Both the position numbers and the translations under genes were made by a program. Positions 20,194 through 28,018 of a stretch of 64,000 bases of DNA are shown in pieces. Below the pieces are notes generated by a model, which was given only the letters and a program-made list of their open reading frames with translations, was not told the DNA's origin and did no database searches. The DNA comes from Tabrizicola_A sp965284335. GTDB lineage: Bacteria; Pseudomonadota; Alphaproteobacteria; Rhodobacterales; Rhodobacteraceae. The stretch lies in assembly GCF_965284335.1 (NCBI RefSeq), contig NZ_OZ260076.1, one strand, 5' to 3'. Position 1 is the stretch's first letter; the number at the start of each line of letters is the position of its first letter.

Positions 20194-21706
20194 GGCCATC
20201 GAGAAACCGGCTGGCCTCCTCGCGGATCTGGGCGCGCTTGTCTGCGTCCATGCCGCGCAGCGTGCGCACTGGCATCGCCATGCGCGGGTTATTGGCAAAG
20301 CGCGCCTCGTGGCGGGCGATGAAATCCCAATAGAGATAGTTGAACGGGCAGGCCTTCGGTCCCAGCTTTTCCTTTACGTCATAGGCACAGCCGCCGCAGT
20401 AATCCGACATGCGGTTGATATAGGCCCCCGAGGCGGCATAGGGCTTTGACCCGATCCGCCCAGCATCCGCGTGCAGCACCATGCCATGCGTGTTAGGCAA
20501 TTCCACCCACTCATAGGCATCAACATAAACGGCGAGATACCACGCCTCCACCTCGGCAGGCGCCAACCCCGCCAGCAGCGCAAAGTTGCCCGTGACCATC
20601 AGGCGCTGGATGTGATGGGCATAGCCGGTGCGCCGCGTTGTGCCGACCGCCTCGGCCATGCAGCGCATCTTTGTCTCGCCCGTCCAATAAAGATCGGGCA
20701 AGGCGCGGTCGGCGTCCAGCCCATTGGTCGCCGCATAGCCCGGCATCTGATCCCAATAAATCCCGCGCACGAATTCCCGCCAGCCAAGGATTTGGCGAAT
20801 AAAGCCCTCAACCGCGTTCAGGGGGGCATGACCCGCCGCATAGGCGGCCTCGGCGGCCACACAAACCTCACGCGGCAGCAACAGACCGCAGTTCAGCGCG
20901 GGCGACAACAGGCTGTGATAGAGGAAATCCTCGCCCGCCTTCATTGCGTCTTGCACATCGCCAAAATGGGGCAGGGCCATGGCGACGAAATGATCCAGCG
21001 CTTGCAACGCCTCGTCACGGGTGACCGGCCAGCCAAAGGGCTCCAGATCGCCAAAGCTGTCGCCAAAACGCTGAGCCACAAGCGCCATCACCGCGCGGGT
21101 GGTGTCATCGGGGACAAAGCGCAGCCGGGGGGGCAGCTTGGCCCCCTTTGGCAGCGGTTTTCGGTTGTCGCTGTCAAAGTTCCACTGGCCGCCGACGGGG
21201 CTATCCCCCGCCATCAACAACCCGCTTTGCCGCCGCATCTCGCGGTAAAAATACTCCATCCGAGAAGTCTTGCGCGCCTGTGACAGTGCGGCGAACTGCG
21301 CGCGGCTGCAAAAGAACCGGGTGTCTTCGCGGATGTCCACGGGCAGACCCAAATCGGCCTGCCAGCCAGTCATCATCTGCCAGACCCGCCATTCGCCCGG
21401 CTCGGTGGCGATCAGCCGGGTCGCGCCATGGCGTTTCACCGCGCGGGCCACCTCGCCGGAAAAGGAATGGGTATTGGCCGGATCATCCAGCGCGACGTAA
21501 TCCACCCGATGCCCTTGGGCGCGCAGCCCCTCGCCAAAGTGGCGCATGGCCGACAGGATCAGGGTGATCTTTTGTTTGTGATGCGGCACATAGCGTGCCT
21601 CTTCATCGACCTCGACCATCAAGACCACGCTGTCAGGCCCCAGATCCGACAGGGCCGTCAGCGCATGGCTCAGCTGGTCGCCCAAGACCAGATGCAGACG
21701 CGTCAC
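20156..21706 (-). CDS. FeS-type photolyase/cryptochrome (CryB/PhrB group)
   Basis: A 516-residue member of the deoxyribodipyrimidine-photolyase-related group with a [4Fe-4S] cluster, which includes (6-4) photolyase PhrB of Agrobacterium and CryB of Rhodobacter. The N-terminal LHLVLGDQLSHAL is typical, as are the cluster cysteines C437, C440 and C453 (CGGC, then KACPFNYLYWDF) plus an earlier one in MRCMAEA. It should bind FAD and repair UV lesions or sense blue light. The GTG start at 21706 overlaps the stop of the DUF2256 gene, so the two are coupled. The last dozen residues (GPSWPRRG) are encoded by the repeat at 20121-20193. Confidence 0.88.
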   Translation of the reverse strand: MTRLHLVLGDQLSHALTALSDLGPDSVVLMVEVDEEARYVPHHKQKITLILSAMRHFGEGLRAQGHRVDYVALDDPANTHSFSGEVARAVKRHGATRLIATEPGEWRVWQMMTGWQADLGLPVDIREDTRFFCSRAQFAALSQARKTSRMEYFYREMRRQSGLLMAGDSPVGGQWNFDSDNRKPLPKGAKLPPRLRFVPDDTTRAVMALVAQRFGDSFGDLEPFGWPVTRDEALQALDHFVAMALPHFGDVQDAMKAGEDFLYHSLLSPALNCGLLLPREVCVAAEAAYAAGHAPLNAVEGFIRQILGWREFVRGIYWDQMPGYAATNGLDADRALPDLYWTGETKMRCMAEAVGTTRRTGYAHHIQRLMVTGNFALLAGLAPAEVEAWYLAVYVDAYEWVELPNTHGMVLHADAGRIGSKPYAASGAYINRMSDYCGGCAYDVKEKLGPKACPFNYLYWDFIARHEARFANNPRMAMPVRTLRGMDADKRAQIREEASRFLDGLPPSGPSWPRRG

Positions 21707-21858
21707 GGCTTGGCCCCTTTGGCCGCCGCGCGGCAGCGGTCAGAGCAAAAGCGCACCTCGTCCCAGACCTTTTCCCATTTTTTGCGCCAGACCATCGGCA
21801 ATCCGCATTGGGCGCAGGTCTTGCTGGGCAAATCGCCCTTTTTCTTCATCTTTGGCAT
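21703..21858 (-). CDS. DUF2256 zinc-ribbon-like small protein
   Basis: A 51-residue protein, MPKMKKKGDLPSKTCAQCGL onward, with a CxxC pair (TCAQC) and a second CxxxC pair (FCSDRC). It matches the DUF2256 family of small putative zinc-binding proteins, which is often found next to FeS photolyase/cryptochrome genes. Its TGA overlaps the GTG of the photolyase. Function unknown; context suggests a photolyase-associated role. Confidence 0.8.
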   Translation of the reverse strand: MPKMKKKGDLPSKTCAQCGLPMVWRKKWEKVWDEVRFCSDRCRAAAKGAKP

Positions 21859-22003
21859 GACCCCCCCGGATTTCACAGGCTTGCGCTCGCGCCCAAAGGT
21901 GGGGCAAGATCGGGCAAAGGCAATGGGACAGCCCCCGTTGCGCAGGCATCCCCGCAGGGGCGGGATGCGTGGAAGAATTTGCTTGTTTATGGCGGGTGCG
22001 CCC

Positions 22004-22045
22004 TATAGAGACGCGCAGCGCGACTCCTTCTCGGGAGAATCGCGC
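22004..22045 (+). promoter_or_regulatory. Candidate promoter -10 and leader hairpin of the S10 operon
   Basis: A TATAGA hexamer at 22004-22009 with a poor TTGCTT upstream (19-base spacing). It is followed by a hairpin GCGCGA/TCGCGC with an inner CTCC/GGAG (22018-22045), 74 bases before rpsJ. The terminator after tuf and opposite-strand genes upstream mean a promoter must lie here. The exact -35 is uncertain. A leader hairpin would fit autoregulation, which is inferred. Confidence 0.4.
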
Positions 22046-22118
22046 GTTCTACTATTCACTCATGCGAACCTATGGGCTTTGGCATCCTGCTGAAGTTTAC
22101 GTTCGGAAGGAAGAACTG

Positions 22119-22427
22119 ATGCAAGGTCAAACCATTCGCATTCGGCTGAAGGCCTTCGATTACCGTGTGCTTGATGCAAGCACGCAGGAAATCGTGTCCA
22201 CCGCCAAGCGCACCGGTGCCACCGTTCGTGGCCCGATCCCGCTGCCGAACAAGATCGAGAAATTCACGGTTCTCCGTGGTCCGCACATCGACAAGAAGTC
22301 GCGCGACCAGTGGGAGATCCGCACGCACAAGCGCCTGCTCGATATCGTTGATCCGACCCCCCAGACCGTGGACGCGCTGATGAAGCTCGACCTCGCCGCT
22401 GGCGTGGATGTCGAGATCAAAGTGTAA
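22119..22427 (+). CDS. rpsJ: 30S ribosomal protein S10
   Basis: A 102-residue S10 starting MQGQTIRIRLKAFDYRVLDA at 22119, after a GGAAGGAAG site. It contains IPLPNKIEKFTVLRGPHIDKKSR with the long ribosome-binding loop, and ends in VEIKV. S10 also acts with NusB/NusG in antitermination. It is the first gene of the S10 operon, and the longer in-frame extension upstream is unconserved. Confidence 0.97.
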   Translation: MQGQTIRIRLKAFDYRVLDASTQEIVSTAKRTGATVRGPIPLPNKIEKFTVLRGPHIDKKSRDQWEIRTHKRLLDIVDPTPQTVDALMKLDLAAGVDVEIKV

Positions 22428-22440
22428 GGGGGGCAGATAC

Positions 22441-23157
22441 ATGCGCTCTGGCGTTATCGCAAAGAAGCTGGGCATGACCCGGCTGTTTCTGGAAAACGGC
22501 ACGCAGGTGCCGGTGACCGTTCTGCAACTCGACAATCTTCAGGTCGTGGCGCAGCGCACCGCTGACAAGGACGGCTATACCGCTGTTCAGCTTGGCGCGG
22601 GCTCTGCCAAGGCCAAGAACACCACGGCCGCGCAGCGTGGCCACTTCGCCAAGGCGAATGTGGCACCCAAGCGCAAGATCGCGGAATTCCGCGTGTCGGC
22701 AGACAACCTGATCGATGTGGGCGCGGAAATCACCGCGGATCACTATCTGGCAGGTCAGTTCGTTGACATCGCCGGCACCTCGATCGGTAAAGGCTTTGCC
22801 GGTGCAATGAAGCGTCACAACTTCGGCGGTCTGCGGGCCTCGCACGGTGTGTCGGTTTCGCACCGTTCGCACGGTTCGACCGGCCAGTGTCAGGATCCGG
22901 GCAAAGTGTTCAAGGGCAAGAAGATGGCTGGCCATCTTGGTGCCGTTCGCACCACCACCCAGAACCTGCAAGTTGTCCGCACCGATGCGGAACGTGGTCT
23001 GATCTTGGTCAAGGGCGCTGTCCCCGGTTCCAAGGGTGGCTGGGTCACCGTCAAGGACGCCGTGAAGAAAGCCGCTCCGGCTGGTATTCCGCTGCCTGCC
23101 GCCGTTCGCTCGGCTGCTGCCGCAGCGCCTGCTGCTGCCGAAGGGGGTGAAGCATGA
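22441..23157 (+). CDS. rplC: 50S ribosomal protein L3
   Basis: A 238-residue L3. It starts MRSGVIAKKLGMTRLFLENG and has the HGVSVSHRSHGSTGQCQDPGKVFKGKKMAGH-type segment (about residues 138-165) that reaches the peptidyl transferase centre and carries the methylated glutamine in E. coli. The Ala/Pro-rich C-terminal tail is a lineage extension. It overlaps rplD by four bases (ATGA). Confidence 0.96.
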   Translation: MRSGVIAKKLGMTRLFLENGTQVPVTVLQLDNLQVVAQRTADKDGYTAVQLGAGSAKAKNTTAAQRGHFAKANVAPKRKIAEFRVSADNLIDVGAEITADHYLAGQFVDIAGTSIGKGFAGAMKRHNFGGLRASHGVSVSHRSHGSTGQCQDPGKVFKGKKMAGHLGAVRTTTQNLQVVRTDAERGLILVKGAVPGSKGGWVTVKDAVKKAAPAGIPLPAAVRSAAAAAPAAAEGGEA

Positions 23158-23774
23158 AACTTGATGTGATCAAGCTGGACGGCGGCAAAGCCGGTTCCGT
23201 GGATCTGGATGAGGCACTGTTCGGCCTTGAGCCGCGCGCCGACATCCTGCACCGTGTGGTGCGTTGGCAGCGTGCGCGTGCGCAGGCTGGCACCCACTCG
23301 ACGCTGGGCAAGTCGGACGTGTCCTACTCGACCAAGAAGATCTATCGCCAAAAGGGCACCGGCGGCGCACGCCACGGTTCCAAAAAGGCCCCGATCTTCC
23401 GTCACGGTGGTGTCTACAAAGGCCCGACCCCGCGGTCGCACGCCCATGATCTGCCCAAGAAGTTCCGCGCACTGGGTCTGCGCCACGCCCTTTCGGCCAA
23501 GGCCAAAGCGGGCGAGCTGGTGATCCTTGATGCGGCAACCTTGGCCGATGCCAAAACCGGCGCTCTCGCCAAAATGGTGTCGGAGCTGGGCTGGAAGCGC
23601 GTTCTCGTCATTGATGGTGCAAGCGTTGACGCGAATTTCGCGCTGGCCGCTCGCAACCTCGAAGGCGTCGACGTCCTGCCGACCATTGGCGCAAACGTCT
23701 ATGACATCCTGAAGCGTGATACTCTTGTGATCACCAAAGCAGGTGTCGAAGCTCTGGAGGCTCGTCTGAAATGA
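23154..23774 (+). CDS. rplD: 50S ribosomal protein L4
   Basis: A 206-residue L4. The long exit-tunnel loop carries YRQKGTGGARHGSKKAPIFR (about residues 62-81) and GPTPRSHAHDLPKK. In E. coli L4 represses the S10 operon transcriptionally and translationally. It overlaps rplC upstream and rplW downstream by four bases each, which indicates tight translational coupling. Confidence 0.96.
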   Translation: MKLDVIKLDGGKAGSVDLDEALFGLEPRADILHRVVRWQRARAQAGTHSTLGKSDVSYSTKKIYRQKGTGGARHGSKKAPIFRHGGVYKGPTPRSHAHDLPKKFRALGLRHALSAKAKAGELVILDAATLADAKTGALAKMVSELGWKRVLVIDGASVDANFALAARNLEGVDVLPTIGANVYDILKRDTLVITKAGVEALEARLK

Positions 23775-24067
23775 GCGCGAAACCCGAACACTACGACCTC
23801 ATCAAAAAGCCGATCATCACCGAAAAGGCCACCATGGTCTCCGAAGGTGGCGCGGTGGTCTTCCAGGTCGCCATGGACGCAACCAAACCCCAGATCAAAG
23901 AAGCGGTTGAGTCCGTTTTCGGCGTCAAGGTGAAGGCGGTCAACACCACCATCACCAAGGGCAAGGCCAAGAAGTTCCGTGGCCGCGCTGGTGAGCGTAG
24001 CGACAAGAAAAAAGCCTATGTCATGCTGGAAGCCGGTCAGTCGATCGACGTGTCGACCGGTCTGTGA
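23771..24067 (+). CDS. rplW: 50S ribosomal protein L23
   Basis: A 98-residue L23, a tunnel-exit protein that docks trigger factor and SRP. IIKKPIITEKAT-type N-terminus (YDLIKKPIITEKATMVSEGG) and KVKAVNTTITKGKAKKFRG are diagnostic. The transcript ends after it at a strong hairpin (24103-24133). This is unusual, since rplB normally follows directly. Confidence 0.96.
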   Translation: MSAKPEHYDLIKKPIITEKATMVSEGGAVVFQVAMDATKPQIKEAVESVFGVKVKAVNTTITKGKAKKFRGRAGERSDKKKAYVMLEAGQSIDVSTGL

Positions 24068-24102
24068 GGCTAAGGCGGGGTGATCCCCGACCTAAGGTTA
24101 AG

Positions 24103-24133
24103 AAAGCCCCTGCCGAAAGGTGGGGGCTTTTTT
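24103..24133 (+). terminator. Terminator after rplW, inside the S10 gene order
   Basis: Arms AAAGCCCC/GGGGCTTT (24103-24110, 24123-24130) with an inner CC-GAAA-GG and a following T-run (TTTTTT to 24133). It lies 35 bases after rplW and before the convergent parE gene. Confidence 0.85.
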
Positions 24134-24146
24134 GCTTCGCGTCACG

Positions 24147-24431
24147 TCAAAGATGTCGCTCGGTATCCATCATTTGGTGAAGCACACGGATGACCTGCGT
24201 GCCAGTTTCGGACTGCCGAAAGAAGATCAGATGCCGTCCGACCGGGTATTTCAGGTAGCCATCCCTCACCTCCACCCTGCGACCCGCGATGTCGCCCTTT
24301 GCCAAGGCAAAACAGATGTCGCGGATGGTGTCGATATAGCGGTCGGCCTGATCGGGGCCCCAAGTTTCCGCCGTATAGTCCCAGATCGCGCCAATATCCG
24401 CAGCGGCGGCGGGCGAAAAGGTCAGCGTCAT
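24147..24431 (-). CDS. parE: ParE-family toxin
   Basis: A 94-residue RelE/ParE-superfamily toxin, MTLTFSPAAAADIGAIWDYT. It has the usual WDYTAETWGPDQADRYIDTI helix and an end resembling IRVLHQMMDTERHL, where family members have the conserved VLH(x)xMD pattern. ParE proteins usually poison DNA gyrase. Its start overlaps the antitoxin stop (ATGA at 24428-24431), as expected for a TA operon. It sits on the opposite strand inside the S10 operon. Confidence 0.85.
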   Translation of the reverse strand: MTLTFSPAAAADIGAIWDYTAETWGPDQADRYIDTIRDICFALAKGDIAGRRVEVRDGYLKYPVGRHLIFFRQSETGTQVIRVLHQMMDTERHL

Positions 24432-24682
24432 CCGCCCGCCTGGGCCAAGCCTGCGCGTTTGGTGGCCTTGAGCTTGTCGAAATCAAGCGGCTCCGGCACG
24501 CCAGACCGCTCTCCCGCCGCCAAAGCCTCCCGCAGGGCCTGCGCGGCCAGCTCCCGTTCTTCCAAGAGCCGCAGCCCCGCCCGCACCACATCGCTGGCCG
24601 AACCAAAGCGGCCAGACTGAACCTGAGTGTCGATGAACTGGACGAAATGATCGCCCAAGGAAACGGATGTATTGCGCTGCAT
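24428..24682 (-). CDS. parD: ParD-family antitoxin
   Basis: An 84-residue antitoxin. The N-terminal MQRNTSVSLGDHFVQFIDTQ and the SGRFGSASDVVRAGLRLLEE stretch form the ribbon-helix-helix DNA-binding fold of ParD (CopG-like). The C-terminal half, which would wrap the toxin, is variable. The ATG at 24682 is chosen because it starts at the conserved N-terminus and follows an AGGAGGCCCC site. An inverted repeat 22 bases upstream fits autoregulation. Confidence 0.87.
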   Translation of the reverse strand: MQRNTSVSLGDHFVQFIDTQVQSGRFGSASDVVRAGLRLLEERELAAQALREALAAGERSGVPEPLDFDKLKATKRAGLAQAGG

Positions 24683-24703
24683 GGGGCCTCCTATGCGAAG
24701 GGT

Positions 24704-24720
24704 ATACCAGTTTTTGGTAT
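24704..24720 (-). promoter_or_regulatory. Candidate parDE operator
   Basis: Inverted repeat ATACCA-GTTTT-TGGTAT, 22-38 bases upstream of the parD start and in the expected promoter position. ParD proteins usually bind such palindromes to repress their own operon. Confidence 0.55.
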
Positions 24721-25237
24721 TTTGCAATCAAGGTTGTGGTGAAAACGCTTGCCGGAAGATGTGGGCCTATGATTTTGAGCCTCGCCTTCAGAGCGGTTTA
24801 GGTAGGACAGGCGACACCAATCGCAGAAAACTTGAGGCCGGTGGAGCGACCGAATTGATGGAACCGATCAATCTAAAGGTTGTTGTTGGCGAGACGTTGT
24901 CGCAAACATCAGCTGTGATCGCGCCCACGGTGGATAGGAAGACGGGCAGAAATTGTGATTTGGCTCGCTTTGTCGCATTGAGCGCTGTTGAAAAGAAAGC
25001 CACACTGCGCCCCTAGAGGTGAGTTGAGACTTTGGCTTCGCCTTCCCAAAGAATCCCACCCCACCCCCCTTGCCACCCCCACCCCCCTCTGCTAATCCCG
25101 CGCCACACCAAAGGCCCCGGATTCGTCCGGGGCTCTTGGTTTGTTCGTTCCTACGATTCGGAACGGGCTTCAATCGGGGACCTTCGGGGCCCTTAACCCG
25201 GGTCGTAAGGCCCGATAGCTAACGGAAGACAGAGAAC
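24721..25237. other. Gene-free stretch between parD and rplB
   Basis: About 517 bp without a convincing gene. Short reading frames here have no recognisable domain or good ribosome site. It probably holds the parDE promoter, scar sequence from the insertion, and the promoter now needed by rplB. A pyrimidine-rich tract of CCACCCC type lies around 25055-25090, and a strong hairpin lies at 25107-25140. Confidence 0.6.
25107..25140 (+). terminator. Strong hairpin upstream of rplB
   Basis: Stem GGCCCCGGA/TCCGGGGCT around a TTCG loop, with flanking ACCAA/TTGGT pairing. It is followed by TTTGTTCGTTC. It resembles a terminator but lies before rplB with no gene reading into it from the left, so it may be a leader element of the rplB transcript or a terminator left by the insertion. 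Confidence 0.5.
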
Positions 25238-26077
25238 ATGGCACTCAAGTCGTATAAGCCGACGACGCCAGGCCAGCGCGGGCTGGTTCTGATCGACCGT
25301 TCGGAGCTGTGGAAAGGCCGTCCGGTCAAAGCCCTTACTGAGGGTTTGACCAAGACAGGTGGCCGGAACAACACCGGGCGGGTCACGATGTGGCACAAGG
25401 GCGGGGGCGCAAAGCGTCTGTACCGCGTTGTGGACTTCAAACGCACCAAATTTGACATGGCAGCCGTGGTTGAGCGGATCGAATACGATCCCAACCGCAC
25501 CGCCTTTATCGCGCTTGTCCGTTACACGGACGGCGAACTGGCCTATATCCTTGCTCCGCAGCGTCTGGCTGTTGGCGACAGCGTCATCGCTGGTGCCAAG
25601 GTTGACGTGAAGCCGGGCAATGCCATGCCCTTCTCGGGCATGCCGATCGGGTCGATCGTCCACAACGTCGAGCTGAAGCCCGGCAAGGGCGGCCAATTGG
25701 CCCGCGCTGCTGGCACCTACGCTCAGTTCGTGGGTCGTGACGGTTCCTACGCTCAGATCCGCCTCTCGTCGGGCGAGTTGCGCATGGTGCGTCAGGAATG
25801 CATGGCCACCATCGGTGCCGTGTCGAACCCCGACAACTCGAACCAGAACTTTGGTAAAGCTGGCCGTATGCGTCACAAGGGCGTTCGCCCGACCGTTCGC
25901 GGCGTTGCCATGAACCCGATCGATCACCCGCATGGTGGTGGTGAAGGCCGGACCTCGGGTGGTCGTCACCCGGTTACCCCGTGGGGTAAAGGGACCAAGG
26001 GTAACAAGACCCGCAAGCCGAAGTCGTCGGACAGCCTGATTGTCCGGTCGCGTCACGCCAAGAAGAAAGGGCGCTAA
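25238..26077 (+). CDS. rplB: 50S ribosomal protein L2
   Basis: A 279-residue L2, essential for peptidyl transferase assembly. It starts MALKSYKPTTPGQRGLVLID and has VGRDGSYAQIRLSSGELRMV and VRGVAMNPIDHPHGGGEGRT near residue 220, including the conserved HPHGGGEG histidine. In this genome it is the first gene of a separated downstream half of the S10 operon, 1.17 kb from rplW. Confidence 0.97.
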   Translation: MALKSYKPTTPGQRGLVLIDRSELWKGRPVKALTEGLTKTGGRNNTGRVTMWHKGGGAKRLYRVVDFKRTKFDMAAVVERIEYDPNRTAFIALVRYTDGELAYILAPQRLAVGDSVIAGAKVDVKPGNAMPFSGMPIGSIVHNVELKPGKGGQLARAAGTYAQFVGRDGSYAQIRLSSGELRMVRQECMATIGAVSNPDNSNQNFGKAGRMRHKGVRPTVRGVAMNPIDHPHGGGEGRTSGGRHPVTPWGKGTKGNKTRKPKSSDSLIVRSRHAKKKGR

Positions 26078-26080
26078 TCC

Positions 26081-26359
26081 ATGGCACGTTCCATCTGGAA
26101 AGGCCCGTTCGTCGACGGCTATGTCTTGAAAAAGGCAGAGAACGCCAAGGCCTCGGGCAAGAACGAAGTGATCAAGATCTGGTCGCGTCGCTCCACCATC
26201 CTGCCGCAGTTCGTGGGCCTGACCTTTGCCGTCTATAACGGCAAAAAGCACGTCCCTGTTGCGGTGACCGAAGAAATGATCGGCCAAAAGTTCGGTGAAT
26301 ATTCGCCGACGCGGACCTATTACGGTCACGCTGCCGATAAAAAAGCCAAGAGGAAGTAA
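26081..26359 (+). CDS. rpsS: 30S ribosomal protein S19
   Basis: A 92-residue S19, MARSIWKGPFVDGYVLKKAE, with WSRRSTILPQFVGLTFAVYN and a GEYSPTRTYYGHAADKK tail. It binds the 16S head with S13. It lies three bases after rplB and four before rplV. Confidence 0.97.
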   Translation: MARSIWKGPFVDGYVLKKAENAKASGKNEVIKIWSRRSTILPQFVGLTFAVYNGKKHVPVAVTEEMIGQKFGEYSPTRTYYGHAADKKAKRK

Positions 26360-26362
26360 GCC

Positions 26363-26743
26363 ATGGGTCAGGAAAAGAATCCGCGCCGCTTGGCGGACAA
26401 CGAAGCGCAGGCGATTGCCCGCATGCTTCGCACCTCGCCGCAGAAACTGAACCTTGTCGCCGGTCTGATCCGCGGCAAGAAGGTGGAAAAGGCGCTTGCC
26501 GATCTGACCTTCTCCAAGCGCCGCATCGCCGGTGACGTGAAGAAGTGCCTGCAGTCGGCCATCGCCAATGCGGAAAACAACCACAATCTCGACGTTGACA
26601 GCCTTGTTGTCGCCGAAGCTTGGGTCGGTAAAAACCTGGTCATGAAGCGCGGTCGTCCGCGTGCCCGTGGCCGTTTCGGCAAGATCATGAAACCGTTCAG
26701 CGAGATCACCATCAAGCTGCGTCAAGTCGGGGAGTCTGCATAA
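26363..26743 (+). CDS. rplV: 50S ribosomal protein L22
   Basis: A 126-residue L22 with the tunnel beta-hairpin near VGKNLVMKRGRPRARGRFGK (about residues 88-107), the site where macrolide-resistance changes usually occur. The N-terminal ARMLRTSPQKLNLVAGLIRG matches the family. Its stop overlaps the rpsC start by one base. Confidence 0.97.
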   Translation: MGQEKNPRRLADNEAQAIARMLRTSPQKLNLVAGLIRGKKVEKALADLTFSKRRIAGDVKKCLQSAIANAENNHNLDVDSLVVAEAWVGKNLVMKRGRPRARGRFGKIMKPFSEITIKLRQVGESA

Positions 26744-27459
26744 TGGGTCAGAAGGTAAACCCCATCGGGATGCGCCTCCAGGTCAACCGCACCTGGGACA
26801 GCCGCTGGTTCGCTGAATCGAAAGATTACGGCAACCTGCTGCTCGAAGACCTCAAGATGCGCGAATTCGTGCATGAAGAGTGCAAGGCCGCAGGCGTCAG
26901 CCGCGTGATCATCGAACGTCCGCACAAAAAGTGCCGTGTGACCATTCACACCGCACGTCCGGGCGTGATCATCGGCAAAAAAGGTGCTGACATTGAGACC
27001 CTTCGCAAGAAGCTCAATGCCTTCACCAAGTCGGAACTGCACCTGAACATCGTCGAAGTGCGCAAGCCGGAACTGGACGCTCAGCTTGTGGCTGAATCGA
27101 TCGCCCAGCAGATGGAACGCCGCGTGTCCTTCCGTCGCGCCATGAAGCGTGGCGTGCAGAACGCGATGCGTATGGGTGCCCTTGGCATCCGTGTGAACGT
27201 GGCTGGCCGTCTGGGCGGCGCCGAAATCGCACGGACCGAATGGTATCGTGAAGGCCGCGTGCCTTTGCACACCCTGCGCGCCGACATCGACTATGCGCTG
27301 TCCGAAGCCATGACGCCCTATGGCATCATTGGTGTAAAGGTCTGGATCTTCAAAGGCGAAATCCTTGAGCATGATCCGCAGGCCCATGACCGTCGCCTTG
27401 CCGAAGCTGCTGATGGCCCCGCTCCGCGTGGTCCTCGCCGCGACCGCGAACGCGCGTAA
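26743..27459 (+). CDS. rpsC: 30S ribosomal protein S3
   Basis: A 238-residue S3. MGQKVNPIGMRLQVNRTWDS begins the protein. The KH domain carries RPGVIIGKKGADIETLRKKL (GxxG motif IGKKG, about residue 73), and the C-terminal domain includes GRLGGAEIARTEWYREGRVP. S3 sits at the mRNA entry site and has helicase-associated residues. The C-terminal tail is rich in R, D and P. Confidence 0.97.
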   Translation: MGQKVNPIGMRLQVNRTWDSRWFAESKDYGNLLLEDLKMREFVHEECKAAGVSRVIIERPHKKCRVTIHTARPGVIIGKKGADIETLRKKLNAFTKSELHLNIVEVRKPELDAQLVAESIAQQMERRVSFRRAMKRGVQNAMRMGALGIRVNVAGRLGGAEIARTEWYREGRVPLHTLRADIDYALSEAMTPYGIIGVKVWIFKGEILEHDPQAHDRRLAEAADGPAPRGPRRDRERA

Positions 27460-27471
27460 GGAGGGAAAGTT

Positions 27472-27885
27472 ATGCTGCAACCAAAGCGTACAAAATTCCG
27501 CAAGGCCTTTAAGGGCCGGATCCATGGCGAAGCCAAGGGCGGTTTCCTTCTGAACTTCGGTTCGTTTGCCCTCAAGGCGACCGAGCCGGAGCGTGTGTCG
27601 GCCCGTCAGATCGAAGCGGCCCGCCGCGCGATCACCCGCCACATGAAGCGTCAGGGCCGTGTTTGGATCCGTATTTTCCCGGATCTGCCGGTTTCCGCCA
27701 AACCCATCGAAGTTCGTATGGGTAAAGGTAAGGGTTCCACCGACCGTTGGGTGTCCAAGGTCAAGCCGGGCCGTATCATGTTCGAAGTGGACGGCGTTGC
27801 CGAATCCATCGCGCGTGAAGCCCTGCGTCTGGGCGCGATGAAGCTGCCGGTCACCACCCGCATCGTGGCCAAGGAAGACTGGTAA
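27472..27885 (+). CDS. rplP: 50S ribosomal protein L16
   Basis: A 137-residue L16. MLQPKRTKFRKAFKGRIHGE and PVSAKPIEVRMGKGKGSTDRW are diagnostic, with the conserved arginine region contacting tRNA at the A and P sites. rpmC and rpsQ, which usually follow, are absent. A hairpin element and a terminator follow instead, so this transcript ends here. Confidence 0.97.
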   Translation: MLQPKRTKFRKAFKGRIHGEAKGGFLLNFGSFALKATEPERVSARQIEAARRAITRHMKRQGRVWIRIFPDLPVSAKPIEVRMGKGKGSTDRWVSKVKPGRIMFEVDGVAESIAREALRLGAMKLPVTTRIVAKEDW

Positions 27886-27918
27886 GGATTTGCCGCAAGG
27901 CAAACCCATGCGGTGAAA

Positions 27919-27939
27919 CGAATTTTCGACGAAAATTCG
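27919..27939. repeat. Inverted repeat with GAATTTTC/GAAAATTC core, second copy
   Basis: Arms CGAATTTTC and GAAAATTCG with spacer GAC, 33 bases after the rplP stop. The core matches 18735-18763 after fusA, while flanking bases and spacer differ. Confidence 0.7.
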
Positions 27940-27965
27940 CGGGCCGTCACCCGGTTAAGAACAAG

Positions 27966-27997
27966 AAAAACCCCCGGTGGAAACACCGGGTGTTTTT
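27966..27997 (+). terminator. Terminator after rplP
   Basis: Arms AAAAACCCCCGGTG and CACCGGGTGTTTTT (one mismatch) with a GAAA loop. The T-rich downstream arm serves rplP, and the A-rich upstream arm could also serve the convergent EamA gene. Confidence 0.85.
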
Positions 27998-28018
27998 CAT
28001 TTCAACATTGGTGGCACG

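Noticed and set aside
24672..25016. 114-residue plus-strand frame between parD and rplB
   Set aside because: Starts in the antisense of parD, has no ribosome site and no recognised domain; treated as gene-free.
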